Under the pieces are notes generated by a model. The model saw nothing but the letters and a program-made list of their open reading frames with translations, ran no database searches and was not told the DNA's origin. Shown piece by piece: positions 1-5,244 of a DNA stretch of 5,244 nt (within the stretch, counting starts at the first letter, position 1; each line of letters begins with the position of its first letter). The position numbers and the translations under genes were made by a program. The DNA is from an archaeon RBG_16_50_20 (GTDB lineage: Archaea > Thermoproteota > Bathyarchaeia > 40CM-2-53-6): assembly GCA_001768965.1 (NCBI GenBank), contig MEMY01000055.1:1-5244 (forward strand). Reading direction: 5' to 3'.

Positions 1-1493
1 CGTTCTCTTCTCTGTGATATCCAGTAGTATGCCTCGTCGCGCGTTCCCTTTGCGATCAAAATTACTGCGTTGCCGGGTCCTTTTCTCCCGGTTCTTCCTT
101 TGCGCTGTATGTAACGGATCGCGCTTGGGACTGTGTCATAGAATACGACTGCATCACACTCCACGATGTCAAGCCCTTCCTCGCCGATCTGTGTTGCGAC
201 CAGCACGTTGAAGGTCCCTGATCTGAAGTCGTCGAGGATCAATATCTGCTTCTTCTGGGTCAGGCCTCTGTCCTTGTCGCGCGATGCCTGTCCCACCAGT
301 CTGACGGCAGAGACACCCTCCACTTTGTTGAGAAGCTCCACAAGCCTTGCCGCGGTGTTTCGGTAGTTTGTGAAGATCATTACCCGACGAGCGCCACTGT
401 TCAGAGCAGCTCGGACGGTCCTGATTAGCTCTGTTACTTTCGGATGATCGACTTCCTTTGCAACAACTTCATTCACGATCGAGGCGACCCTAGCTATTCG
501 AGGATCGTCTAGAATCATCTTCAGCCCTGGTGACGCTCGCTTTTCGCCCTTCTCTTTTAAACCGTCCAAGTGCGCTTTTACAGCCAGAAAGCCTTGTGTT
601 TCGAGAAACTCGATCGCTCTGATCGCATGAATCGAAGCGTACACGTAAGCTAAGTAGGACTTGACTTCTCGCTTTCCCCGCGATGCATCTTCTAGTATAC
701 GCTGCCTAGCCCCTAGAACGTCGCGCAGTCGCACGCGATCCATCGCCGCACTTTCAAGGTACCCATGGTCACGTATTGCGCGCAGTTTCTCACGAAGAAA
801 ATCCTCCAAATCACGTTTGATGTCGTGGAATATTTGGGGTAGATCGATCATCACCCATCTTACTTCTATGCCACCGACGTAAGGTCTTACATCGTCACTC
901 TGGATTGTGCGCGCTTCCACCCATTCAAGATGAAGGTTCCCGCAGATTTCACGGAGATCCGATTCTCTGGAGCCCGGCGAGGCCGTCAATCCCAATATGA
1001 GACCATCGTCTACGGACGCATATCGATCTGCGATGAACACGTACGGGTAATCGCCTACACCCCTATGGGCCTCGTCGAAGACCATCAGCGAAATTGTGTT
1101 AAGAGAAATCTTTCCGGTTAAGAGATCGTTCAGGAAGACCTGGGGCGTCGAAAAGATCATGCGCTTGCCCCAAAGTTCTGCTCGCTGCTCGGGACCAATC
1201 TCGCCTGTCAGCCAGACGATTGAATTCTGATCGATGTTGAGGAGTTTCTGGAAGCTTCGGAAGTGTTGGAGGACGAGGGGTTTGGTTGGGGCAAGCATAA
1301 CTACGCTCTTGTCGGGCATCTTCCTGAGGCGCTCAGCAGCTACATAGGCGGCTATCACGGATTTTCCAAGACCCGTGGGCAAACAGACGAGCGTGTTGGA
1401 ACGCTGAGCATTACGGGCGATCATCTCTTGGTACGAGCGACGCTCAAATGAAGCCGACCTAAGGAATGGATTCGAACCAAGGTCAGCTTGCAT
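1..1493 (-). CDS. hef: Hef-type DNA repair helicase (FANCM/Mph1 family), C-terminus cut by the window edge
   Basis: Superfamily 2 helicase that, in the characterised Hef family, unwinds and remodels stalled replication forks and branched DNA. Translation of the minus strand is open for 497 codons and runs off the left edge. Visible motifs in order: YQ near residues 21-22, Walker A PTGLGKS (39-45), motif Ia APTKPL (68-73), STPQV (115-119), DEAH (140-143), TASPG (170-174), FTNYR (374-378), GQASRDKDRGLTQKKQ (401-416), ATQIGEEGLDI (433-443) and QRKGRTGR (463-470), then LIAKGTRDEAYYW (479-491). A helical insert of about 110 residues (225-340) separates the two RecA lobes, as in Hef. The KGTRDEAYYW stretch and the insert favour Hef over a generic DEAD-box protein. 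The ATG at 1493 is chosen because there is no ATG, GTG or TTG start between it and an in-frame TGA about 57 bases upstream. No clear Shine-Dalgarno is seen. Full-length euryarchaeal Hef also has an XPF/ERCC4 nuclease and helix-hairpin-helix tail; whether it is present here cannot be seen. Confidence 0.95.
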   Translation of the reverse strand, partial: MQADLGSNPFLRSASFERRSYQEMIARNAQRSNTLVCLPTGLGKSVIAAYVAAERLRKMPDKSVVMLAPTKPLVLQHFRSFQKLLNIDQNSIVWLTGEIGPEQRAELWGKRMIFSTPQVFLNDLLTGKISLNTISLMVFDEAHRGVGDYPYVFIADRYASVDDGLILGLTASPGSRESDLREICGNLHLEWVEARTIQSDDVRPYVGGIEVRWVMIDLPQIFHDIKRDLEDFLREKLRAIRDHGYLESAAMDRVRLRDVLGARQRILEDASRGKREVKSYLAYVYASIHAIRAIEFLETQGFLAVKAHLDGLKEKGEKRASPGLKMILDDPRIARVASIVNEVVAKEVDHPKVTELIRTVRAALNSGARRVMIFTNYRNTAARLVELLNKVEGVSAVRLVGQASRDKDRGLTQKKQILILDDFRSGTFNVLVATQIGEEGLDIVECDAVVFYDTVPSAIRYIQRKGRTGRKGPGNAVILIAKGTRDEAYYWISQRRE

Positions 1494-1543
1494 TGATGGA
1501 ACGCCCGGTACTGTTATGCCTACTATGAAAACGAATAGCGCCG

Positions 1544-1550
1544 GTATAAG
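1544..1550 (-). promoter_or_regulatory. Possible TATA box for hef
   Basis: On the minus strand the sequence reads CTTATACC about 50 bases before the hef ATG. Archaeal TATA boxes lie about 26 bases before the transcription start, which would put that start near 1521 with a leader of about 28 bases. The match is modest and lies inside the inverted-repeat region, so this is tentative. Confidence 0.3.
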
Positions 1551-1573
1551 TCACAGGGTCTAATCAAGGATCG

Positions 1574-1597
1574 GAGCCTTTCGTTGGGCCAAGGCTC
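1574..1597. repeat. 7-bp perfect hairpin nested inside the larger inverted repeat
   Basis: GAGCCTT (1574-1580) and AAGGCTC (1591-1597) are perfect reverse complements with a 10-base loop. The hairpin abuts the right arm of the 1511-1611 repeat, so in RNA the two stems could stack. It lies about 83 bases past the stop codon of the DUF4013-like gene (minus strand). No T-rich tract follows directly in that direction, so a simple terminator is not supported. Confidence 0.45.
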
Positions 1598-1679
1598 AGT
1601 AGGCATTACAGCTTGAGATGAATGAGGAAGGAACTTGCAACGAGAAAGAGTACGTGGGAGCACCAGAGCCTCGTAAGCC

Positions 1680-2576
1680 CTAGGCCTGTTTGGTTCCGCA
1701 GGTCCCGCAGAACTTTGCTCCGACGGGGATCTTTGCGCCGCAACTGATGCAGAACTTGGATTCAGGCATAGCTGCAGGCGGAGGGGGTGGAGGAGTGGGC
1801 GCTGCGGTTCCACAGTTCGGGCAGAACTTCTGGTGGGGTTGAAGCGGCGTTCCGCACGATGGACAAACCAACGCCTCTGTCACGATGGGCGCAGCAACAC
1901 GCAGCTCTGGCGGGGCGCCGTCATTGTAGAGAAGAGCTAGCGATCTGAAGATGAAAACGCTCAAGATTGGTGAAACTACCAGCGATATGATCCACCCTAC
2001 GTATGGGATCGCTCCGGCTAAGGCGCCTATTACAATGGCGATTATGACAACCACGACTGCCCAACCAATGTACTTGCCCCATCCAATGCCTCGAATGATT
2101 CTGAATATTTCCCCGAAGGCGAAAGCCTTCCCAAATTTCCCGGTCTTTATCATGTGAGCCATGCCGACTCCCAGCATCAGCAGGAAGAAGAATGCGAGAA
2201 CGATTCCGACCAGCACAAGCACTAGCCCTGTGCCACCGAACATTAACGCTCCGGGAGTAACCATCTGGCCCTCCATGATCAACCCCGCTATGAACGAGCC
2301 GATACCAAGTGTAATCAGAATGGTGGGAATGAGCATGTAGATCAAAGAAGTGAAGAAGACCTTAGCTCCGTCTACGAACATCTCTCCATATCTTTCAAGT
2401 TTCGGAGGCGTGTCCGATGCGGGAGATTCTCTCAGAACTCTGGCCGCATATCCGATGACAATCCAGTTGACTATTGGAATTATGCCCAATACAATTAGGA
2501 TTATCAGTCTGCCGAATTCGCTGAACATTTTCTTGGCATAATCGAAACTGTTGCCTAAGTTCCCGCTAAGGTTCAA
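1680..2576 (-). CDS. DUF4013-like multi-pass membrane protein with two C-terminal zinc ribbons
   Basis: Function unknown. The N-terminal 220 residues resemble DUF4013 membrane proteins of archaea: an FDYAKKMF-like start, then LGIIPIVNWIVIGYAARVLRE (about 30-50). Hydrophobic segments lie near 24-45, 73-100, 108-142, 169-190 and 192-215. After a short polar link come two CxxC-x10-CxxC zinc ribbons, with cysteines at 238/241/252/255 and 276/279/290/293. They are joined by a proline-rich linker containing six consecutive prolines (262-267). Total length is 298 residues. The start is TTG at 2576: a GGAGAG motif sits 7 bases before it, and the next methionine (residue 17) would cut into the conserved N-terminal part. 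The ribbons probably face the cytoplasm and bind a partner (inference). The second ribbon closely resembles the tail of the neighbouring DUF4389-like protein. It has its own promoter-like sequence upstream. Confidence 0.85.
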   Translation of the reverse strand: MNLSGNLGNSFDYAKKMFSEFGRLIILIVLGIIPIVNWIVIGYAARVLRESPASDTPPKLERYGEMFVDGAKVFFTSLIYMLIPTILITLGIGSFIAGLIMEGQMVTPGALMFGGTGLVLVLVGIVLAFFFLLMLGVGMAHMIKTGKFGKAFAFGEIFRIIRGIGWGKYIGWAVVVVIIAIVIGALAGAIPYVGWIISLVVSPILSVFIFRSLALLYNDGAPPELRVAAPIVTEALVCPSCGTPLQPHQKFCPNCGTAAPTPPPPPPAAMPESKFCISCGAKIPVGAKFCGTCGTKQA

Positions 2577-2583
2577 CCGGTAA

Positions 2584-2589
2584 CTCTCC
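2584..2589 (-). promoter_or_regulatory. Ribosome binding site deciding a TTG start
   Basis: GGAGAG on the minus strand lies 7 bases before the TTG at 2574-2576. It supports TTG as the true start of the DUF4013-like gene, in the absence of an in-frame ATG before residue 17. Confidence 0.6.
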
Positions 2590-2610
2590 GAACGAGAAGA
2601 TGCATTCAGT

Positions 2611-2620
2611 GAATATAAAA
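2611..2620 (-). promoter_or_regulatory. TATA box of the DUF4013-like gene
   Basis: The minus strand reads TTTTATATTC, a good match to the archaeal TATA consensus. Its centre is about 40 bases before the TTG start. A transcription start about 26 bases downstream would fall near 2590, giving a short leader of about 14 bases that just includes the GGAGAG ribosome binding site. This suggests that the gene is transcribed separately from the upstream DUF4389-like gene. Confidence 0.6.
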
Positions 2621-2702
2621 TGCGTACCTAAAATGTTAGCAATGGGCTGGCATTGTCTCGGACGCTACTGACGTATGGAAAGGCAAACCCTCAGCCGGTT
2701 GC

Positions 2703-3119
2703 TTAGGGCTGTTGGGCTCCGCAGGTTCCGCAGAATTTTGCATTTGGCTGAATTGGTGCTCCACAGCTCACACAGTATCTGTTGCCCGATACGCTCGCTT
2801 GGGCCTGGATGGGAGTCTTCTTGAAGAAGACCAAGAAATCTGGTGTAAGTTCAGGGCGATCCTCGGTTAGGTACAAGAGGTATGCCGCCACATGGGTTGA
2901 GGCGGCTAGGTATCGTCTCGTCGAACGATAGAGTCTTGCTCCTCGACGGCCGAATATCAGAATATGCCAGAATTGAAGGAAATGGAGTATGGATACGTAA
3001 ATCCCCCATAGATAGAATAAAATGCCAATAATGATTCCATAGAGCCAGCGCACAATCAATTCTAACCTTGAGGCTTTCTCTACGAATGGCGCCATTTCGA
3101 AAGCATCAGATGCCGTCAT
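2703..3119 (-). CDS. Small DUF4389-like membrane protein with C-terminal zinc ribbon
   Basis: Function unknown. The 138-residue product has a long hydrophobic stretch (about 23-54) followed by a basic segment with FGRRGARLYRSTRRYL and an aromatic helix ending AAYLLYLTEDRPEL. This order (hydrophobic hairpin, then an FxGR-type basic turn, then an AYxxxLTD/E-x-P motif) matches the DUF4389 membrane-protein pattern; the assignment is from memory of the family, not a search. A linker leads to one zinc ribbon with cysteines near 116/119/130/133, ending in KFCGTCG. The ATG at 3119 is preferred because GGGTGA lies 6 bases before it; an adjacent in-frame GTG at 3122 would be only 3 bases from that motif. 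The same-strand neighbour downstream is the DUF4013-like gene, whose final ribbon is alike at 15 of 24 residues. Confidence 0.8.
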   Translation of the reverse strand: MTASDAFEMAPFVEKASRLELIVRWLYGIIIGILFYLWGIYVSILHFLQFWHILIFGRRGARLYRSTRRYLAASTHVAAYLLYLTEDRPELTPDFLVFFKKTPIQAQASVSGNRYCVSCGAPIQPNAKFCGTCGAQQP

Positions 3120-3125
3120 CACAAT

Positions 3126-3131
3126 TCACCC
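3126..3131 (-). promoter_or_regulatory. Ribosome binding site of the DUF4389-like gene
   Basis: GGGTGA on the minus strand, 6 bases before the ATG at 3119, contains the typical archaeal GGTGA anti-Shine-Dalgarno match. Its TGA is also the in-frame stop of a 17-codon upstream reading frame. Confidence 0.6.
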
Positions 3132-3179
3132 AAAATCCATTCGAGCGTGAAGTTCTGCCAGCTTTAACTCTTCAGCCAT
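3126..3179 (-). other. 17-codon upstream reading frame in frame with the DUF4389-like gene
   Basis: ATG at 3179 opens a frame reading MAEELKLAELHARMDFG and ending in TGA at 3126-3128. It is in the same frame as the DUF4389-like gene, separated from its ATG by only the stop and two codons (ATT GTG). It could be a leader peptide, a lost N-terminal extension, or chance. Its ATG overlaps the TATA-like box at 3178-3184, so it would only be transcribed from a promoter farther upstream. No good ribosome binding site precedes it. Confidence 0.2.
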
Positions 3180-3184
3180 ATAAG
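3178..3184 (-). promoter_or_regulatory. Candidate TATA box of the DUF4389-like gene
   Basis: The minus strand reads GCTTATATGG, with CTTATAT as the TATA-like core. A transcription start about 26 bases downstream would lie near 3155 and give a leader of about 35 bases that includes the GGGTGA ribosome binding site. Confidence 0.45.
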
Positions 3185-3193
3185 CCCTAGTGG

Positions 3194-3215
3194 AGCTGAA
3201 AATGGGAATTCAGCT
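3194..3215. repeat. 7-bp perfect inverted repeat just upstream of a TATA-like box
   Basis: AGCTGAA (3194-3200) and TTCAGCT (3209-3215) are perfect reverse complements with an 8-base spacer. It lies about 10 bases upstream of the TATA-like box of the DUF4389-like gene and about 36 bases past the stop of the ZNRD2-like gene. It may be a regulator-binding palindrome or a transcript-end hairpin. In the minus direction the loop contains part of a CATTTTC run, a weak T-rich signal. Confidence 0.4.
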
Positions 3216-3250
3216 GCCTTAATGGAACCCTACATGATTGTCTTGTAGCC

Positions 3251-3604
3251 CTATTCTGGACTTCGTGCGCGTAGTCTTCGCAGTTTTTCGATTGCACCTA
3301 GCCAGCTCGACAGGGCGTTTCCGTAGGCCATGAGCTTCTCGGGATCATTCTCATTCTTCAATGCCAAGTTGATTTCTTGAATCTTGGCAAGGAGGATTTG
3401 TTCAGAGCTTTCGAGAACTTGGTCGGTCCTCAGACGTGTTTCATCTTCCGCTGTTTGAATTATCACGACTGGTTTGTTGCATTTGGCGCAAAACGTTTCT
3501 TTGCCCTTTCTGAAGAGAGGGGTTCCACATTCGGGGCATGTCTCGGAGAGCATAGTTGCCCCTGATTTCAGAAGCTCGGCCATCTTCTTGACTTCGATCG
3601 CCAC
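3251..3604 (-). CDS. ZNRD2 / Sjogren-scleroderma autoantigen p27-like zinc-ribbon protein
   Basis: Small archaeal relative of the eukaryotic ZNRD2 (SSSCA1, autoantigen p27) family; the cellular role of the archaeal form is unknown. The diagnostic block is KKMAELLKSGATMLSETCPEC followed by GTPLFRKGKETFCAKCNKPV. It forms one zinc ribbon with cysteines at 23, 26, 39 and 42, counted from the GTG start at 3604. The rest (about 55-117) is charged and predicted helical, ending in a basic KLRRLRAR stretch. GTG at 3604 gives 117 residues, with the usual short lead before KKMAELL; ATG at 3583 and TTG at 3613 are alternatives. The frame stays open to an ATG at 3757, but that would add 51 residues unlike the family and overlap the divergent UPF0147 start by 7 bases, so it is rejected. 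It is divergent from UPF0147. Confidence 0.85.
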   Translation of the reverse strand: MAIEVKKMAELLKSGATMLSETCPECGTPLFRKGKETFCAKCNKPVVIIQTAEDETRLRTDQVLESSEQILLAKIQEINLALKNENDPEKLMAYGNALSSWLGAIEKLRRLRARSPE

Positions 3605-3688
3605 AACTCTCAACCATGGATGATAATGAAAGACCCCTTTTACACTTGTTGGCAAGAGGCCGAATCCCCCTACGGCGTCAAGAAAGAG

Positions 3689-3698
3689 TTTAGATATT
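3689..3698 (+). promoter_or_regulatory. TATA box of the UPF0147 gene
   Basis: TTTAGATATT is preceded by the purine-rich AGAAAGAG, resembling a BRE followed by a TATA box. A transcription start about 26 bases downstream would fall near 3720, leaving a leader of about 30 bases that contains the GGAGAGGT ribosome binding site. Confidence 0.45.
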
Positions 3699-3737
3699 GC
3701 ACATGACGCAGTCTGGATGAAAGGTCTACTCTCATGC

Positions 3738-3745
3738 GGAGAGGT
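3738..3745 (+). promoter_or_regulatory. Ribosome binding site of the UPF0147 gene
   Basis: GGAGAGGT ends 5 bases before the ATG at 3751, a strong Shine-Dalgarno match that fixes this start. Confidence 0.7.
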
Positions 3746-3750
3746 CTGGC

Positions 3751-4032
3751 ATGTCAACCAAAGCTAAACGCAAAGAGGAATATGAAGGCAGAATTAAGCA
3801 GGCTTTGGTCATCCTCAACGAGGTATCCAATGATAACACCACGCCTCGGAATATTCGGCGTGCAGCCAAGAGCGCGTTGGATACACTTCAGGTACTCGAC
3901 CTTAGTCTAGGTGTGCGGGCCGCCAACGCAATCTCCATTCTTGATGATATTAGTCAAGACCCGAACATGCCTCCTTACACGCGCACTAAAATTTGGAACA
4001 TTGTCAGCCTGATTGAAGCAATAAAAGACTAG
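3751..4032 (+). CDS. UPF0147 family protein
   Basis: A 93-residue, all-helical archaeal protein of the uncharacterised UPF0147 family, whose members are usually about 90 residues; this copy looks complete. Family features seen: ALVILNEVSNDNTTPRNIRR (about 18-37), the AA-x-x-AL helix, LSLGVRAANAISILDDIS (about 52-69), then DPNMPPYTRTKIWNIVSLIE (71-90). The repeated 'x-D/N-x-x-x-P-x-x-x-R' pattern (NTTPRNIRR and NMPPYTRTK) suggests two similar helical hairpins. No catalytic residues or membrane segments are evident; it is presumably cytoplasmic. The start is fixed by a strong GGAGAGGT motif. It lies 30 bases before the longest reading of the ABC ATPase frame, so co-transcription with it is possible, though no functional link is known. 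Confidence 0.93.
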   Translation: MSTKAKRKEEYEGRIKQALVILNEVSNDNTTPRNIRRAAKSALDTLQVLDLSLGVRAANAISILDDISQDPNMPPYTRTKIWNIVSLIEAIKD

Positions 4033-4062
4033 GGTAGGGACCCCCTGTAGTTCTTCTGCGGC

Positions 4063-5106
4063 TTGTTTATCTCAACCGTAAATGAAACCGTTTCAAGGGT
4101 TGAAGCCGTATTGGACGCTGCGGTTCAGACCATCGATATTACTAAGCGGTTTGGCGAACTAACCGCAGTCGACCGGATCAATCTGACGATCGATGCTGAG
4201 GAAATCTTCGGTCTCCTCGGTCCGAACGGCGCGGGGAAGACCACTCTCATTCGTATGCTTACAACTGTCCTTCAACCAACGGAAGGCACCGCGAAGGTCG
4301 CAGGCCAAGACATCCGCCGCAGTCCGAACAAAGTCCGTCAGAAGATCGGCGTCGTTTCCCAGGCCATGACTCTGGACGTTGAACTCAGTGCCTGGGAGAA
4401 CATGGAACTCTACGCGAAATATTACGACGTCCGCAACCCATTACGCCGCGAGCGGATAACTGAGCTTCTCGAAGTAGTAGGATTGCTGGACAGAGCCGAT
4501 TTTGCCGTCGGTAGCTTCTCGGGCGGCATGAAGAGGCGCCTTGAACTTGTGAGATCGCTTGTGCACCGACCCAGAGTCCTGTTTCTGGACGAACCTACGA
4601 CTGGACTTGATCCACAGGCTCGTATCGCGGTCTGGGACTATCTTAGGAAGATCCATAAGGAGGAGAAAATCACCATCGCCATCACGACACATTACTTGGA
4701 CGAGGCTGAAGCACTCTGCGATAGAGTAGCTATCGTGGACTACGGCAAACTCATGGCGCTGGGCACTCCGGCTGAATTGAAGAGGAAGGTTATGGGGGGA
4801 GACGTGGTTGAAGCCGAGTTCACTTCGTTACCGGATGAGGCATTTGGAGCTCTCAAGGATTCGGACTTCACGATCCAAATCAAGAGACGCGATAGCTCGC
4901 TGACACTCCTAGTCAAACACGGTGCGGAGGCAGTTCCGAAAATAGTGGAACTTGTAAACGCGAAGGGTGGAAAGATCAGTTCGATAACCCTTCGGGAACC
5001 GACTTTGGACGACGTGTTCCTTCACTTTACGGGACGGAGCATAAGAGAAGACACCGGTGTCACGCGCAAGAGATTCGTCAGTTCATGGGAGGGAATGCGC
5101 CGATGA
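4063..5106 (+). CDS. DrrA-type ABC transporter ATP-binding protein
   Basis: ATPase subunit that powers an ABC-2 type exporter. Motifs (numbered from TTG at 4063): Walker A GPNGAGKTT (53-61), Q-loop glutamine in VVSQ (100), signature FSGGMKRR (152-159, a usual variant of LSGGQ in this subfamily), Walker B VLFLDEPTTGLD (172-183) with catalytic Glu177, and the switch histidine in TTHYLDEAE (210). The C-terminal region (about 248-325) matches the DUF4162-type extension, ending TLREPTLDDVFLHFTGR as in daunorubicin-resistance-like ATPases. A basic tail of about 20 residues follows. The start is unsure: the frame opens at TTG 4063 after a TAG at 4048, without a good ribosome site. TTG at 4111 (MDAAVQTIDITKRFG) fits the family N-terminus better. 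The stop overlaps the permease start (ATGA), so the two are coupled. The substrate cannot be inferred. Confidence 0.93.
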   Translation: MFISTVNETVSRVEAVLDAAVQTIDITKRFGELTAVDRINLTIDAEEIFGLLGPNGAGKTTLIRMLTTVLQPTEGTAKVAGQDIRRSPNKVRQKIGVVSQAMTLDVELSAWENMELYAKYYDVRNPLRRERITELLEVVGLLDRADFAVGSFSGGMKRRLELVRSLVHRPRVLFLDEPTTGLDPQARIAVWDYLRKIHKEEKITIAITTHYLDEAEALCDRVAIVDYGKLMALGTPAELKRKVMGGDVVEAEFTSLPDEAFGALKDSDFTIQIKRRDSSLTLLVKHGAEAVPKIVELVNAKGGKISSITLREPTLDDVFLHFTGRSIREDTGVTRKRFVSSWEGMRR

Positions 5107-5244
5107 AAGGCGCGCTCTGGGTTTGTGAAAGGGACATTCGCAAGTTCATCAAGCAACCTTTCGTGATGGTATCCGCGCTCGTAGGACCTTTCCTGATGCT
5201 AATACTACTCGGATCTGCCTTCGGGGGCTCGATAACTCACGTGC
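5103..5244 (+). CDS. ABC-2 type transporter permease, N-terminal fragment
   Basis: Membrane subunit partnering the upstream ATPase; only the first 47 codons are in the window. The start ATG overlaps the ATPase stop in an ATGA arrangement, and a GGGAGGG purine stretch lies about 10 bases before it. The fragment begins with a charged amphipathic helix (CERDIRKFIKQPF, residues 8-20) and then a hydrophobic segment (about 21-40, VMVSALVGPFLMLILLGSAF). This is the usual N-terminus of ABC-2 permeases, in which a cytoplasmic coupling helix precedes the first membrane span. The assignment rests on this pattern plus the position after a DrrA-type ATPase. Confidence 0.85.
   Translation, partial: MKGALWVCERDIRKFIKQPFVMVSALVGPFLMLILLGSAFGGSITHV

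Larger units (their letters stand above)
1511..1611. repeat. 14-bp imperfect inverted repeat enclosing 73 bases, upstream of hef
   Basis: The left arm at 1511-1524 (CTGTTATGCCTACT) is the reverse complement of the right arm at 1598-1611 (AGTAGGCATTACAG) except for one T-T mismatch, so 13 of 14 positions pair and 9 of them are contiguous. The gap holds a second perfect hairpin directly against the right arm. The element fills most of the 186-bp non-coding space between hef and the DUF4013-like gene. I see no flanking target-site duplication and no coding potential. It could be a structured RNA, a regulator site pair, or the remnant of a very small mobile element. Confidence 0.55.

Noticed and set aside
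14..1451. Several plus-strand open frames of 60-75 codons
   Set aside because: They lie opposite the Hef gene, whose minus-strand frame is open throughout and carries every helicase motif; the plus-strand translations have no recognisable features.
1494..1679. A tRNA or C/D-box guide RNA in the gap upstream of hef
   Set aside because: No acceptor-stem/T-loop pattern was found, and the GATGAATGA stretch near 1617-1625 is not a proper C box paired with a D box.
1523..1813. Minus-strand 96-codon frame overlapping the end of the DUF4013-like gene
   Set aside because: Its translation is rich in Pro, Ser and Arg without motifs and overlaps the zinc-ribbon coding region in another frame.
2640..2655. 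5-bp hairpin CAATG-6-CATTG followed by CATTTTAGG on the minus strand after the DUF4389-like gene
   Set aside because: The stem is short and the T run only four bases; not enough to call a terminator.
3605..3757. 51-codon N-terminal extension of the ZNRD2-like protein up to an ATG at 3757
   Set aside because: It would overlap the start of the divergent UPF0147 gene and cover its promoter and ribosome site; the residues do not resemble the family, which begins shortly before KKMAELL.
4029..4050. GC-rich partial hairpin (AGGG / CCCT) after the UPF0147 stop
   Set aside because: Pairing is short with an unsettled register and no T tract follows; it is not supportable as a terminator.
4441..4692. 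Minus-strand 83-codon frame inside the ABC ATPase gene
   Set aside because: It is opposite the signature and Walker B coding region and has no recognisable features of its own.

Overview
This window is archaeal. It carries a Hef-type DNA repair helicase, a UPF0147 protein and a short ZNRD2/autoantigen-p27-like zinc-ribbon protein. It also has two small membrane proteins with zinc-ribbon tails (DUF4013-like and DUF4389-like), and its start sites show archaeal TATA-like boxes together with GGAG/GGTGA Shine-Dalgarno motifs. Base composition is close to balanced. The lineage cannot be fixed from this sequence alone. No rRNA, tRNA, CRISPR array, transposase or phage gene was seen.

Layout. Positions 1-1493 (minus strand) hold the N-terminal 497 codons of Hef; its C-terminal nuclease part lies beyond the left edge. 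Positions 1494-1679 are non-coding and contain a 14-bp imperfect inverted repeat enclosing a second hairpin. Positions 1680-2576 (minus) encode a multi-pass DUF4013-like membrane protein with two C-terminal zinc ribbons. Positions 2703-3119 (minus) encode a smaller DUF4389-like membrane protein with a closely similar single ribbon. Positions 3251-3604 (minus) encode the ZNRD2-like protein. About 146 bp of divergent promoter region follows. On the plus strand come UPF0147 (3751-4032), then a DrrA-type ABC ATPase (4063-5106) whose stop overlaps the start of an ABC-2 type permease (5103 to the right edge).

How the genes relate. The ATPase and permease are plainly one translationally coupled export system; its substrate cannot be told. 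The two ribbon-tailed membrane genes are neighbours on the same strand, each with its own promoter-like signal. Their near-identical cytosolic-type tails attached to unrelated membrane domains suggest a related or shared partner (inference). Hef is a replication-fork repair gene with no obvious functional link to its neighbours.

No clearly new multi-gene system was found. The observations most worth checking are the structured gap upstream of hef, the shared zinc-ribbon tails, and a 17-codon in-frame reading frame that ends in the ribosome binding site of the DUF4389-like gene.
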